64,000 bases of DNA from the NCBI GenBank assembly GCA_911728435.2, contig OU452207.1:744001-808000 (forward strand). Reading direction: 5' to 3'. A model generated the notes under the pieces. The model saw only the letters and a program-made list of their open reading frames with translations. It was not told the DNA's origin and searched no databases. Below are positions 43,930 to 54,365 of this stretch, piece after piece. Position numbers and translations under genes: made by a program. How positions within the stretch are numbered: position 1 is the stretch's first letter; every line of letters begins with the position of its first letter. The stretch is from Apoderus coryli (taxonomy: Eukaryota; Arthropoda; Insecta; Coleoptera; Attelabidae).

Positions 43930-44450
43930 GGCTTGGGATGGTGGGTTCTATTGAGTTGAATTTAAGGGAATTGAAAAATGGGAGACAGTCGAATTCAAGT
44001 TGGTCATTTACACAAGTGTACTTAGTGTTCCTTTTGTATGAATTGATTTCCATGGCTTCCAAGACATTTAACATTGTGCTTTCGAGACAAGAATGGAGGA
44101 TTTCAGCATTTTGATCGATGGAGAAGCAGTGATGTGGTTGGCAAAGGCAGAGTTGCTGTTTATTTCTTCAGCGTTTTCTTGAGTGGCTTTTTCAATGATT
44201 TTATTGTGTTCTTTGATACGAGTTTCAAAGTTGCGACCAGTTTGAGCAATGTAGATAGTATTGCATTTTATGGTGCCACACTTCAATATGTATACTCCGG
44301 ATTTTTGAAGCCTATTTTTGTTTCCAAAACTTAATTATATTTTTTCCTATAAATCAGCTTTTAAAATTTGATTTGAATTGGTTTTCTTGTAGAGGGAGGC
44401 TTGCTTTAGTAGATGTTTGTTGATATTTTGATCACGATCAATACAGGGTG
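43930..44450 (-). pseudogene. GIY-YIG endonuclease domain of a Penelope-like element
   Basis: KSGVYILKCGTIKCNTIYIA carries the GVY and YIA versions of the GIY and YIG motifs and the preceding Cys-x-x-x-Cys pattern. It continues QTGRNFETRIKEHNKI (catalytic-type Arg and the EH pair) and SNSAFANHI, all typical of Penelope-like endonucleases. The Gly of YIG is Ala here. A stop after LVSKAQC (44068) is followed, in another frame, by LNVLEAMEINSYKRNTKY and DQLEFDCLPFSIPLNSTQ, the usual C-terminus. The domain would cut target DNA during retrotransposition in an intact element; this copy is broken. Confidence 0.75.
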
Positions 44451-44452
44451 AA

Positions 44453-45190
44453 CAAACATGAACGATATAAATTAAGTTAAAAAAATTGGCAATTTTTTAA
44501 AAGAAAACCAGGCATTTTTTAATTTTATCTAATTTAGCATTATAAATACTACTGTAACTTTGTATAAGGTTTTGTGTTTCCAAACTTTATACCTAGTGTT
44601 CGAAGTATGGCTTTCATGTTTTATCATTCACGTGACGCGTGTCAATGTCACAAATTGCAATTAAATATATTTTATCAACGTATTAATTCGGTTTTATTCA
44701 TAACAGATATTGTCTAAAAAATATCTTACTTATACAAATGCTAACATATTAAATAAATTTTACTATAGTTTATAGACGCGGAAATGTAAAAAGTGGTTAT
44801 AACCATACCCGTCTGTTTGTGAATATGAACATAAATAATATCTACAACACATAGGTATACACTTTAAGTCTTTTCTCTGCATAATTTTGTGCATGTACCT
44901 ATATAGAAGAGATAGTTGAATATCGCTTTTCTCCTCATTTGAACGTTGCGGCCGTCGTTGTGATGGTTGTGGGTAACTAACTAATAACAACCAGCATGAA
45001 GTATGACACCTTGAAGCGTTCCGTTAATATATTTAAATGATGAGAATTGCAGATAAATATTCCACACCCATGCACAGAAATAAAATAAAATCTGTACATG
45101 CACACGTATCAGAGATACATTGCAATGCATGATTTTGCCTTATTTATTAACTTACAACTACGAAGGTTATTTCGATGAATATTTCGGAAA
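44453..45190. other. No identifiable gene; possible transposon terminus at the left
   Basis: TACAGGGTGAACAAACATG (44451) begins this stretch and may be the left terminus of the element that carries the DDE_3 transposase to the right. No inverted partner was found after 47300. No other coding signal. Confidence 0.35.
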
Positions 45191-45193
45191 TAC

Positions 45194-45695
45194 ATGGATG
45201 GCAACAACAATCAAGAGCTATCGGAGAAGCAGCGAGGAAGTAAACGTAGAGTTAAAATAACCTCCGATCACCGTCAATTCATTGAACGTTCAGTCGAATA
45301 AGAAAATCCTAAAATTGCTCTTAAACAACTGAGTGAAAAAATGCGAGAAGTATTTGTTATCAACATTTCTAAGGAATTCATTCGACGGCATCTGAATGGA
45401 CTTATGTTTACTTTGAAGGCCGTTCGTAGAGAACCCGAAAACGCAAATAGTTTTGAAGTAAAACAAAGTAGACAAAATTACAGTGAAAATATGTTAGATA
45501 TTCAGGCACAAAATGTACCTATGGCCGAAACGAACTTTAATTTGTTCATATCAAGGACGCAAGACCGTTCAAAAAAAGGAAGTCGTTGCAAGTATATCTG
45601 CAGGTTGCAGAGGATCGAACATGGGGTGAATTTATTCCGAACTGAGAAGGGGTTCTTTCAAGAAGCCGGAAGCAAACGAATTTGTGAGGCAGTGC
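45194..45695 (+). pseudogene. DDE_3 (IS630-type) transposase, 5' part
   Basis: From the ATG at 45194: KQRGSKRRVKITSDHRQFI, an in-frame stop at about 45299, ENPKIALKQLSEKMREVF, FIRRHLNGLMFTLKAVRREP, then PMAETNFNLFISRTQDRS and KKGSRCK. In the family the motif is D-E-T-N-F-N, so the first catalytic Asp is replaced by Ala here. The coding sequence is interrupted at 45696 by the piggyBac relic and resumes at 47096. Confidence 0.7.
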
Positions 45696-45699
45696 TTAA

Positions 45700-47091
45700 C
45701 CCATTAGTGCCCGTAATTTTTGTCTGTTTTAATTAGAACAAAAACACGTTAGTTGCTGTTTATATATGTGAAATAACATTGTATACGCAAAATTTAAAAT
45801 TTATTTATAATAAAAGCCACCAGGCACATACAGTAACATAAGAGAAACATTACATAAATATTTAAAACTAAATATTTTTTGAATAATTACCAGTTATTGA
45901 TAAATATAATAAAAAGGTATGTTCTATGGAAATTTCTAAAGTATGTTTTTGGGTGCAGGGCTACTTTGCAGGTATTACACTCAAAACTGGTGCGGTTAGA
46001 ACATGTTTTACATTTTGTCTATGTTTCACTACTTTGGACTATCAAGTGATTTTATTCATTCAAACGTAACTAATTGACAATTGGTGATAATGCGCTTGAT
46101 GATGGCCCTGGTTTCATTGAAGGGTGCCCATAAATATAAAGCAATAAGTTGCCGTCTGAATTCGAGTAGCGGCATATTATTGTTTTCACACCTTCTCCAT
46201 AATAGCCAAACTTGTAGATTAGGTTGATCAATTGAACAACTGAAGAAAGACCACCACTACTGTTTAGTCCTTATTGAAATTCCATAGCTAGACAGACCTG
46301 ATCATTCAAAATCGACGCCTCCCATATTTTTGTTATAAGCGGCATTTGAATATGAATTTTACTTTTTTTAGTTATAGAATATCTCTACATTTTTCAAAGG
46401 AAGCATATGATTACAGCAGGTTGATAATACAGTTACAATGGAATTATCATTCCCCCGCACAAGTACTAAATTTCCATCGGTTTTGAGTTCCATTGTTCCT
46501 CGGCTTGTTTTAGCAACAAATTATACTCAGACATATTTGATTCTTTTGAAACTCTATTTTTCCGTAAAGTAGCAGTAATAATTTCTAAATTGCGTACTGA
46601 ACGTAATAAATACCTACTGGTGCGTGTTTGACAGTTCAAATACTAAAAATAGAACAAGGCCAACTGCGCATGCATATCTTTGAAATAGACATCATGTCTG
46701 CCCACTGGCACATTTATGTGCCAATGGTTTTTTTTCCTTCATAATAAAATTTATGTTATAAAAAAACTTATGGTTTTGTTGAATATCGTTACAATGAATA
46801 TTTATCAATAACAAAATGAAAAATGTAACAACTAGTAAAGTAATTAAAAGTAGAAAAAAAATGTATATTTACATCAGTGCAGACAGGTGTAGTAAGATGC
46901 TTCAGAGTGGGTTAGGTTTTCATTAATTTCTCAAAAATCAAGCACTGTAAAATCTAAAAAAAAATTATGACCTGTAAATAACTACGCAAGGAATAGTTCA
47001 GTATGTATCTAGAACAGCTCAGTTTGGGGAGTTTTGAAAAAATAAAAGAAAATAACGCTGGCACATTTATGTGCCAATGGGCTTTAATGGG
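45700..47091 (-). mobile_element. piggyBac-family transposon relic (1392 bp)
   Basis: The termini are CCCATTAGTGCCCG (45700) and, on the opposite strand at the right, CCCATTAAAGCCCATTGG, within a TTAA target. GGCACATTTATGTGCC, a palindrome, occurs near both 46708 and 47060 as a subterminal repeat at the right side. A minus-strand transposase remnant lies between about 46070 and 46560. The element sits inside the DDE_3 transposase, so it is the younger insertion of the two. Confidence 0.75.
46070..46560 (-). pseudogene. piggyBac transposase remnant
   Basis: Combining frames on the minus strand: NDNSIVTVLSTCC and PLKNVEIF, ITKKSKIHIQMPLI, NMGGVDF (the conserved MGGVD motif), then VWLLWRRCENNNMPLLEF and RRQLIALYLW. 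These follow the order W.DNK.V..LS...MGGVD..D......NA..LY of piggyBac transposases. There are at least four stops or frame changes, and the first catalytic Asp region is missing. Confidence 0.7.
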
Positions 47092-47095
47092 TTGA

Positions 47096-47300
47096 AGAGC
47101 GCAAAACATTTACGAAACTGGAGTTGCGTTAGTCGTTGATAATGCTCCAAGCCACTCCAGTATTGACGAAGTTTTTGCAGACGATGAATTTCACCATCAC
47201 ACATTTTGCAGAAATTAGAGAACATCGTTCGTGGCAATTGTACCAAATTTATAGCACATATAGGTACAGAGATTTATTCCGGCTGCATTATTGGATATGT
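47096..47300 (+). pseudogene. DDE_3 transposase, 3' part after the piggyBac insertion
   Basis: RAQNIYETGVALVVDNAPSH carries the second catalytic Asp (VVDNAPSH), followed by SSIDEVFADDEFHH and a stop. This is the direct continuation of 45194-45695 in the family protein. The Glu-containing third motif (LNPIE-like) is not found before similarity ends. Confidence 0.65.
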
Positions 47301-47885
47301 AAGATATAATTTTTTGAGAAAATTTGTTATTTAAAATTCGTTAATGGTTTCAATAATTTAATTATTGTTATTAAGAAAAATTCCGCATGTTTATCAAATA
47401 ATGAACCTTTAATACACGCACGTCTATGTAACTAGTAGCACACATAGGTAGTAGATATTATAGAGTTATTTACACTTAATTCATTTTCTTGATAACCAAT
47501 CAATGTGACAGATTTATCAGGAACAAATATTAAATGGAATAAACAGATAATACCCATATTATAGGTATGGGTACCTACCGTATGTGTGTATAAAAATACT
47601 AACTGACTAAATAATATCGTGTTATCTTACAAAAGGTTTATTAATGTTATTCATTTGGTTTTGAAATCTGTCTGAAATCTTTGAAGAATTACTACTAGTT
47701 ATTAAGCATATCTGGTCAACACCTTTAGAATTCTCAGGCACTGGTCGCATGAATAAAAATAGTATATTGTGCAACGAACATGAAATGACATATATTTCCT
47801 ACGAGTATGATCATTTGCAGCATGAGCTGCAGGTCGATCTCATCTTCGCACTGCTCGCATGACAACTCATTGGTATCTGATTATT
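47301..47885. other. No identifiable gene
   Basis: AT-rich; no domain, terminus or repeat supported. Confidence 0.4.
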
Positions 47886-48190
47886 TGCAGGCTCAGATTT
47901 CGAATTTTCTTTAATATCTTTTTGCTTTAATGACAAGTAGTGGCCAATTATCCTGTCCTATTAATATTTCCGGAATAGCATTTATCATTGACTTTAATTT
48001 GTCATTTTTAAGATAAGGATAAGATTTTATTATCTCACCTATATCAACAGTTTGACATGGTAAAGAAAGTGATAGGAATTTTAAATATTTTTCCTTCATT
48101 TTGTTGGCCTTGAATACTGAATGTGAATCTTCTTGTCCCTTTGGTTGATTGTTGGTCGATTGGATACAAAGTAGTGTCTGTGTGTTCCTT
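47886..48190 (-). pseudogene. BEL/Pao-type polyprotein fragment (peptidase-region)
   Basis: The minus strand gives KMKEKYLKFLSLSLPCQTVD, YPYLKNDKLKSMINAIPE and ILIGQDNWPLLVIKAKR. The IPxILIGxDN-W motif near the end of the DUF1758 aspartic-peptidase-like domain of BEL/Pao polyproteins is the basis for the call. No LTR, RT or integrase is present nearby. Short, so only moderate support. Confidence 0.45.
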
Positions 48191-48333
48191 CTAATTTTAA
48201 TTCACCTACAGTTAACTTAATTTGTTTTACAATTTTCTTCTGTATGATAAGGAATTAAACAATAACTAGAAATCTTCTTCGATTTTAAAATTTTTATTTT
48301 TTTTTTCGTGAGAGAATATTTTAAAAATATCAA

Positions 48334-48456
48334 TTCAGATTTACCTGGAATAAGAGTATTTACAAATTCTGGCTAGTAGGTATTCCAGGTAAATCTGAAT
48401 AAGTTACATGGTCCTTCGAGACTGATTTGTAAATACTCTTATTCCAGGTAAATTAG
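48334..48456. repeat. Inverted repeat, ~31-base arms
   Basis: CAGATTTACCTGGAATAAGA at 48334 onward pairs with TCTTATTCCAGGTAAATT ending near 48456, over about 30 bases. A further direct/inverted piece ATTCCAGGTAAATCTGAAT lies in the loop at about 48382. A small palindromic repeat with no coding content. Confidence 0.7.
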
Positions 48457-49394
48457 AAATGGGGTTTGGCTAATACATTTTTCTAATGAGTAATCATCAA
48501 GTGTACGTAAGGATCTCGAACTCTATTTCTTGAATTTTCCAAGAAATAATTGACTGATCCCCGTATTGTGAAGATAACACATTATTTTAAGGAAATATGA
48601 TATTCAGGACGATTAATCGAGTGTGTATTTATATTTTGTAAAGGGAGGTAGGTGGCGGCTTAAATGACGATGCTGAACTGAAATTATAGACAGAGTTGGA
48701 TTCAGAGTAAAATGAGTAATTCTATTACAATTAAACACAAAATAATGCGCTTAAAATTGGTACATTGTACACGTTTAATTAAAGGTATCCATAAAACTTT
48801 TATTAGTAACTATTTGAACTTGCCATGTTCCATATAATTTTATTGTGTCTTAGTTTTGTCCTGTGCAGTTATTTCTTTGCGAACTCAGATGTCGTTGAAA
48901 AGTTGCAAAAACGATTTTGGTTCTCTTGCAGAACTTGAGAGAGAACTCTATATGGGAAATGATGGTGCTTTGGCTTTTTGATAATATTTCTAAAATAATT
49001 CGAGGCCGTCCCTGTGCTTGAAATTAATAACCTGCTCCATGTAAAATAATACGAGCGTTACACGGCTTGACACCTGTGTTCTCGGCTGCCGCTTTAAATT
49101 TGATATTACAGGCGATATATTTTAGGTGACATTTTTTAACACCAGAGAAATAATGGCGATCAGAGAAAAAAAAAGGGTATAAAATGGTAACAGTATATTT
49201 TTCCACCGAAATTAACCCACGTCGGATGTTATTATTCATTCATTCATGGCAAAAACAGATTATTGACATGATGAGGTATGTGTATACTTATATTTCCGTG
49301 GTATGTCCCACTAGGGTACTTCCAAGCCCGAACTATTTAGTTGCTACTCTTCCCTCTTTGTGTTTGTCAGCAGATTTATTTAGAAGTCAAACGA
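48457..49394. other. No identifiable gene
   Basis: Two overlapping frames (49024-49239 minus, 49184-49420 plus) show no domain. This is the unique sequence preceding the satellite. Confidence 0.4.
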
Positions 49395-52300
49395 AGTTAA
49401 AGGGTTTGAAATTATTGTAAAGTGGATACTTTCAGGCTTGCTTCTTTGTATGCCTGAGCTTGAGGCTGCAACCAAGTTGTTCTGGCTCAAAATCATCGAA
49501 AAGTTTGCTCAATTTGCCTACTATATGTCAAACAAAATTAGAGAGTGGATACTTTCCGGCTTGCCTATATGTGCATGCCTGAGTTTGAGGCTGCAACCAA
49601 GTTAATACTGCCTCAAAATCATAGAAAAGTTTGCTCAATTTGCTTACCATAAGTCAAACAAAATTAGAGAGTCTAAAATTGTAGAGTGGATACTTTCAGG
49701 CTTGCCTATTTGCATGTCTGAGTTTGTGGCTGCAACAAAGTTAATACTGTGTCAAAATTACAGAAAAGTTTGCTCAATTTGCTTACTATAAGTCAAGCAT
49801 AATTAGAGTTTAAATATTAGAGTGGATACTTTTAGGCTTGCCTATTTGCATGCTTGAGTTTAAGGCTGAAACTTCGTACTGCCTCAAAATCATTGAAAAG
49901 TTTGCTCAATTTGATTACTATAATTCAAACAAAATTAGAGATTTTTAAATTGTAGAGTGGATACTTTCAGGCTTGCCTATTTGCATGCTTGAGTTTAAGG
50001 CTGAAACTAAGTTAGTACTGCCTCAAAATCATTGAAAAGTTTGCTCAATTTGCTTACTAGAAGTCGAACAAAATTAGAGAGTGGATACTTTCAGGCTTGC
50101 CTATATGTGCATGCCTGAGTTTGAGGCTACAACCAAGTTAGTACTGCCTCAAAATCATAGAAAAGTTTGCTCAATTTGATTACTATAATTCAAACAAAAT
50201 TAGAGATTTTTAAATTGTAGAGTGGATACTTTCAGGCTTGCCTATTTGCATGCTTGAGTTTAAGGCTGAAACTAAGTTAGTACTGCCTCAAAATCATAGA
50301 AAAGTTTGCTCAATTTGCCTACTATAAGTCAAACAAAATTAGAGAGTGGAGTTTGAGGCTGCACCCAAGTTAGTACTGCCTCAAAATCATAGAAAAGTTT
50401 GCTCAATTTGTTTACTATAATTCAAACAACATTAGAGAATTTTAAATTGTAGAGTGGATACTCTCAGGCTTGCCTATGTGCATGCCTGAGTTTGAGGCTG
50501 CACCCAAGTTAGTACTGCCTCAAAATCATAGAAAAGTTTGATCAATTTGCCTACTATAAGTCAAACAAAATTAGAGAGTGGATACTTGCAGGCTTGCCTA
50601 TATGTGCATGCCTGAGTTTGAGGCTGCAACCAAGTTAATACTGCCTCAAAATCATAGAAAAGTTTACTCAATTTGCTTACTATAATTCAAACAAAATTAG
50701 AGATTTTTAAATTGTAGAGTGGATATTTTCAGGCTTGCCTATTTGCATGCTTGAGTTTAAGGCTGAAACTAAGTTAGTACTGCCTCAAAATTATAGAAAA
50801 GTTTGCTCAATTTGCCTACTGCAAGTCAAACAAAATTAGAGAGTGGATACTTTCAGGCTTGCCTATATGTGCATGCCTGAGTTTGAGGCTACAACCAAGT
50901 TAGTACTGTCTCAAAATCATAGAAAAGTGTGCTCAATTTGCTTACTATAATTCAAACAAAATTAGAGATTTTTAAATTGTAGAGTGGATACTTTCAGGCT
51001 TGCCTATTTGCATGCTTGAGTTTAAGGCTGAAACTAAGTTAGTACTGCCTCAAAATCATAGAAAAGTTTGCTCAATTTGCCTACTATAAGTCAAACAAAA
51101 TTAGAGAGTGGAGTTTGAGGCTGCACCCAAGTTAGTACTGCCTCAAAATCATAGAAAAGTTTGCTCAATTTGTTTACTATAATTCAAACAACATTAGAGA
51201 ATTTTAAATTGTAGAGTGGATACTCTCAGGCTTGCCTATGTGCATGCCTGAGTTTGAGGCTGCACCCAAGTTAGTACTGCCTCAAAATCATAGAAAAGTT
51301 TGATCAATTTGCCTACTATAAGTCAAACAAAATTAGAGAGTGGATACTTGCAGGCTTGCCTATATGTGCATGCCTGAGTTTGAGGCTGCAACCAAGTTAA
51401 TACTGCCTCAAAATCATAGAAAAGTTTACTCAATTTGCTTACTATAATTCAAACAAAATTAGAGATTTTTAAATTGTAGAGTGGATATTTTCAGGCTTGC
51501 CTATTTACATGCTTGAGTTTAAGGCTGAAACTAAGTTAGTACTGCCTCAAAATTATAGAAAAGTTTGCTCAATTTGCCTACTGCAAGTCAAACAAAATTA
51601 GAGAGTGGATACTTTCACGCTTGCCTATATGTGCATGCCTGAGTTTGAGGCTGCAACCAAGTTAGTACTGTCTCAAAATCATAGAAAAGTGTGCTCAATT
51701 TGCTTACTATAATTCAAACAAAATTAGAGAGTTTTAAATTGTAGAGTGGATACTTTCAGGCTTGCCTATTTGCATGCCTGAGTTTGTGGCTGCAACAAAG
51801 TTGTCTAAAAATCATTGAAAAGTTTGCTCAATTTGCCTACTATAAGTCAAACAAAATTAGAGAGTGGATACTTTCAGGCTTGCCTATATGTGCATGCCTG
51901 AGGCTGCAACCAAGTTAGTACTGCCTCAAAATCATAGAAAAGTTTGCTCAATTTGATTACTATAAATCAAACAAAATTAGAGATTTTTAAATTGTAGAGT
52001 GGATACTTTCAGGCTTGCCTATTTGCATGCTTGAGTTTAAGGCTGAAACTAAGTTAGTACTGCCTCAAAATCATAGAAAAGTTCAATTTGCCTACTATAA
52101 GTCAAACAAAATTAGAGAGTGGAGTTTGAGGCTGCACCCAAGTTAGTACTGCCTCAAAATCATAGAAAAGTTTGCTCAATTTGTTTACTATAATTCAAAC
52201 AACATTAGAGAATTTTAAATTGTAGAGTGGATACTCTCAGGCTTGCCTATGTGCATGCCTGAGTTTGAGGCTGCACCCAAGTTAGTACTGCCTCAAAATC

Positions 52301-54211
52301 ATAGAAAAGTTTGCTCAATTTGCCTACTATAAGTCAAACAAAATTAGAGAGTGGAGTTTGAGGCTGCACCCAAGTTAGTACTGCCTCAAAATCATAGAAA
52401 AGTTTGCTCAATTTGTTTACTATAATTCAAACAACATTAGAGAATTTTAAATTGTAGAGTGGATACTCTCAGGCTTGCCTATGTGCATGCCTGAGTTTGA
52501 GGCTGCACCCAAGTTAGTACTGCCTCAAAATCATAGAAAAGTTTGATCAATTTGCCTACTATAAGTCAAACAAAATTAGAGAGTGGATACTTGCAGGCTT
52601 GCCTATATGTGCATGCCTGAGCTTGAGGCTGCAACCAAGTTAATACTGCCTCAAAATCATAGAAAAGTTTACTCAATTTGCTAACTATAATTCAAACAAA
52701 ATTAGAGATTTTTAAATTGTAGAGTGGATATTTTCAGGCTTGCCTATTTGCATGCTTGAATTTAAGGCTGAAACTATGTTAGTACTGCCTCAAAATTATA
52801 GAAAAGTTTGCTCAATTTGCCTACTGCAAGTCAAACAAAATTAGAGAGTGGATACTTTCAGGCTTGCCTATATGTGCATGCCTGAGTTTGAGGCTGCAAC
52901 CAAGTTAGTACTGTCTCAAAATCATAGAAAAGTGTGCTCAATTTGCTTACTATAATTCAAACAAAATTAGAGAGTTTTAAATTGTAGAGTGGATACTTTC
53001 AGGCTTGCCTATTTGCATGCCTGAGTTTGTGGCTGCAACAAAGTTAATACTGTGTCAAAATTACAGAAAAGTTTGCTCAATTTGCTTACTATAAGTCAAG
53101 CATAATTAGAGTTTAAATATTAGAGTGGATACTTTTAGGCTTGCCTATTTGCATGCTTGAGTTTAAGGCTGAAACTTCGTACTGCCTCAAAATCATTGAA
53201 AAGTTTGCTCAATTTGCTTACTATAATTCAAACAAAATTAGAGATTTTTAAATTGTAGAGTGGATATTTTCAGGCTTGCCTATTTACATGCTTGAGTTTA
53301 AGGCTGAAACTAAGTTAGTACTGCCTCAAAATTATAGAAAAGTTTGCTCAATTTGCCTACTGCAAGTCAAACAAAATTAGAGAGTGGATACTTTCACGCT
53401 TGCCTATATGTGCATGCCTGAGTTTGAGGCTGCAACCAAGTTAGTACTGTCTCAAAATCATAGAAAAGTGTGCTCAATTTGCTTACTATAATTCAAACAA
53501 AATTAGAGAGTTTTAAATTGTAGAGTGGATACTTTCAGGCTTGCCTATTTGCATGCCTGAGTTTGTGGCTGCAACAAAGTTGTCTAAAAATCATTGAAAA
53601 GTTTGCTCAATTTGCCTACTATAAGTCAAACAAAATTAGAGAGTGGATACTTTCAGGCTTGCCTATATGTGCATGCCTGAGGCTGCAACCAAGTTAGTAC
53701 TGCCTCAAAATCATAGAAAAGTTTGCTCAATTTGATTACTATAAATCAAACAAAATTAGAGATTTTTAAATTGTAGAGTGGATACTTTCAGGCTTGCCTA
53801 TTTGCATGCTTGAGTTTAAGGCTGAAACTAAGTTAGTACTGCCTCAAAATCATAGAAAAGTTCAATTTGCCTACTATAAGTCAAACAAAATTAGAGAGTG
53901 GAGTTTGAGGCTGCACCCAAGTTAGTACTGCCTCAAAATCATAGAAAAGTTTGCTCAATTTGTTTACTATAATTCAAACAACATTAGAGAATTTTAAATT
54001 GTAGAGTGGATACTCTCAGGCTTGCCTATGTGCATGCCTGAGTTTGAGGCTGCACCCAAGTTAGTACTGCCTCAAAATCATAGAAAAGTTTGCTCAATTT
54101 GCCTACTATAAGTCAAACAAAATTAGAGAGTGGAGTTTGAGGCTGCACCCAAGTTAGTACTGCCTCAAAATCATAGAAAAGTTTGCTCAATTTGTTTACT
54201 ATAATTCAAAC
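49395..54211. repeat. Satellite array, left block
   Basis: Tandem monomers defined by AGAGTGGATACTTTCAGGCT, GAGTTTGAGGCTGCAACCAA, TACTGCCTCAAAATCATAGA and AGTTTGCTCAATTTGCCTAC. Three length forms alternate: about 124 bp, about 139 bp (with TTTTTAAATTGT added before AGAGTGG), and about 92 bp (lacking the CAGGCTTGCC...GCCTGA part). The first monomers (49395-50100) are the most diverged. Blocks repeat at offsets of 762 bp (50423 to 51185) and 1779 bp (51502 to 53281; 52428 to 54207), so there is higher-order organisation. It has no coding potential. Confidence 0.9.
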
Positions 54212-54355
54212 TGTTAGCAGAGCGTGGTTGAACAACCTTATGAAGTAAAATAATATATTAACTTTTAACAACTCTTATACGTTTTATTTATATTCTGACA
54301 ACTATCACTATTTATTTTCTATATACAATATGATGCAATATAACAACTTCCAACA
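54212..54355 (-). repeat. 3' LTR of the Copia element
   Basis: 144 bp, beginning TGTTAGCAGAGCGTGG and ending CTTCCAACA on the plus strand, so TG...CA ends are conserved (TGTTGG...CTAACA in element orientation). Identical to the 5' LTR. In element orientation it contains AATAAATAG and TATAAATAAAACG, candidate promoter or polyadenylation signals. Confidence 0.95.
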
Positions 54356-54365
54356 CCCCCACTTG
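54356..54365 (-). other. Polypurine tract of the Copia element
   Basis: In element orientation AAGTGGGGG immediately precedes the 3' LTR, where plus-strand DNA priming occurs. The Gag-Pol stop codon is just upstream, so the tract nearly overlaps the end of the frame. Confidence 0.75.

Larger units (their letters stand above)
43245..44452 (-). mobile_element. 3' half of a Penelope-like retroelement
   Basis: In minus orientation: a linker (HLLKQASLYKKTNS near 44400), the GIY-YIG endonuclease domain (44340-44068), its C-terminal extension (to about 43930), a ~600-bp non-coding 3' region, and a hammerhead-like motif at 43305-43346 near the end. The RT half is missing; the element is cut at 44452 by sequence starting with a TACAGGGTGAAC terminus. 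The layout (endonuclease after RT, then a ribozyme-bearing terminal region) is characteristic of Penelope-like elements. Confidence 0.75.
45696..47095. repeat. TTAA-type target duplication of the piggyBac relic
   Basis: TTAA at 45696-45699 on the left; TTGA (one mutation) at 47092-47095 on the right. They flank CCC...GGG ends, as required for piggyBac. Confidence 0.7.
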
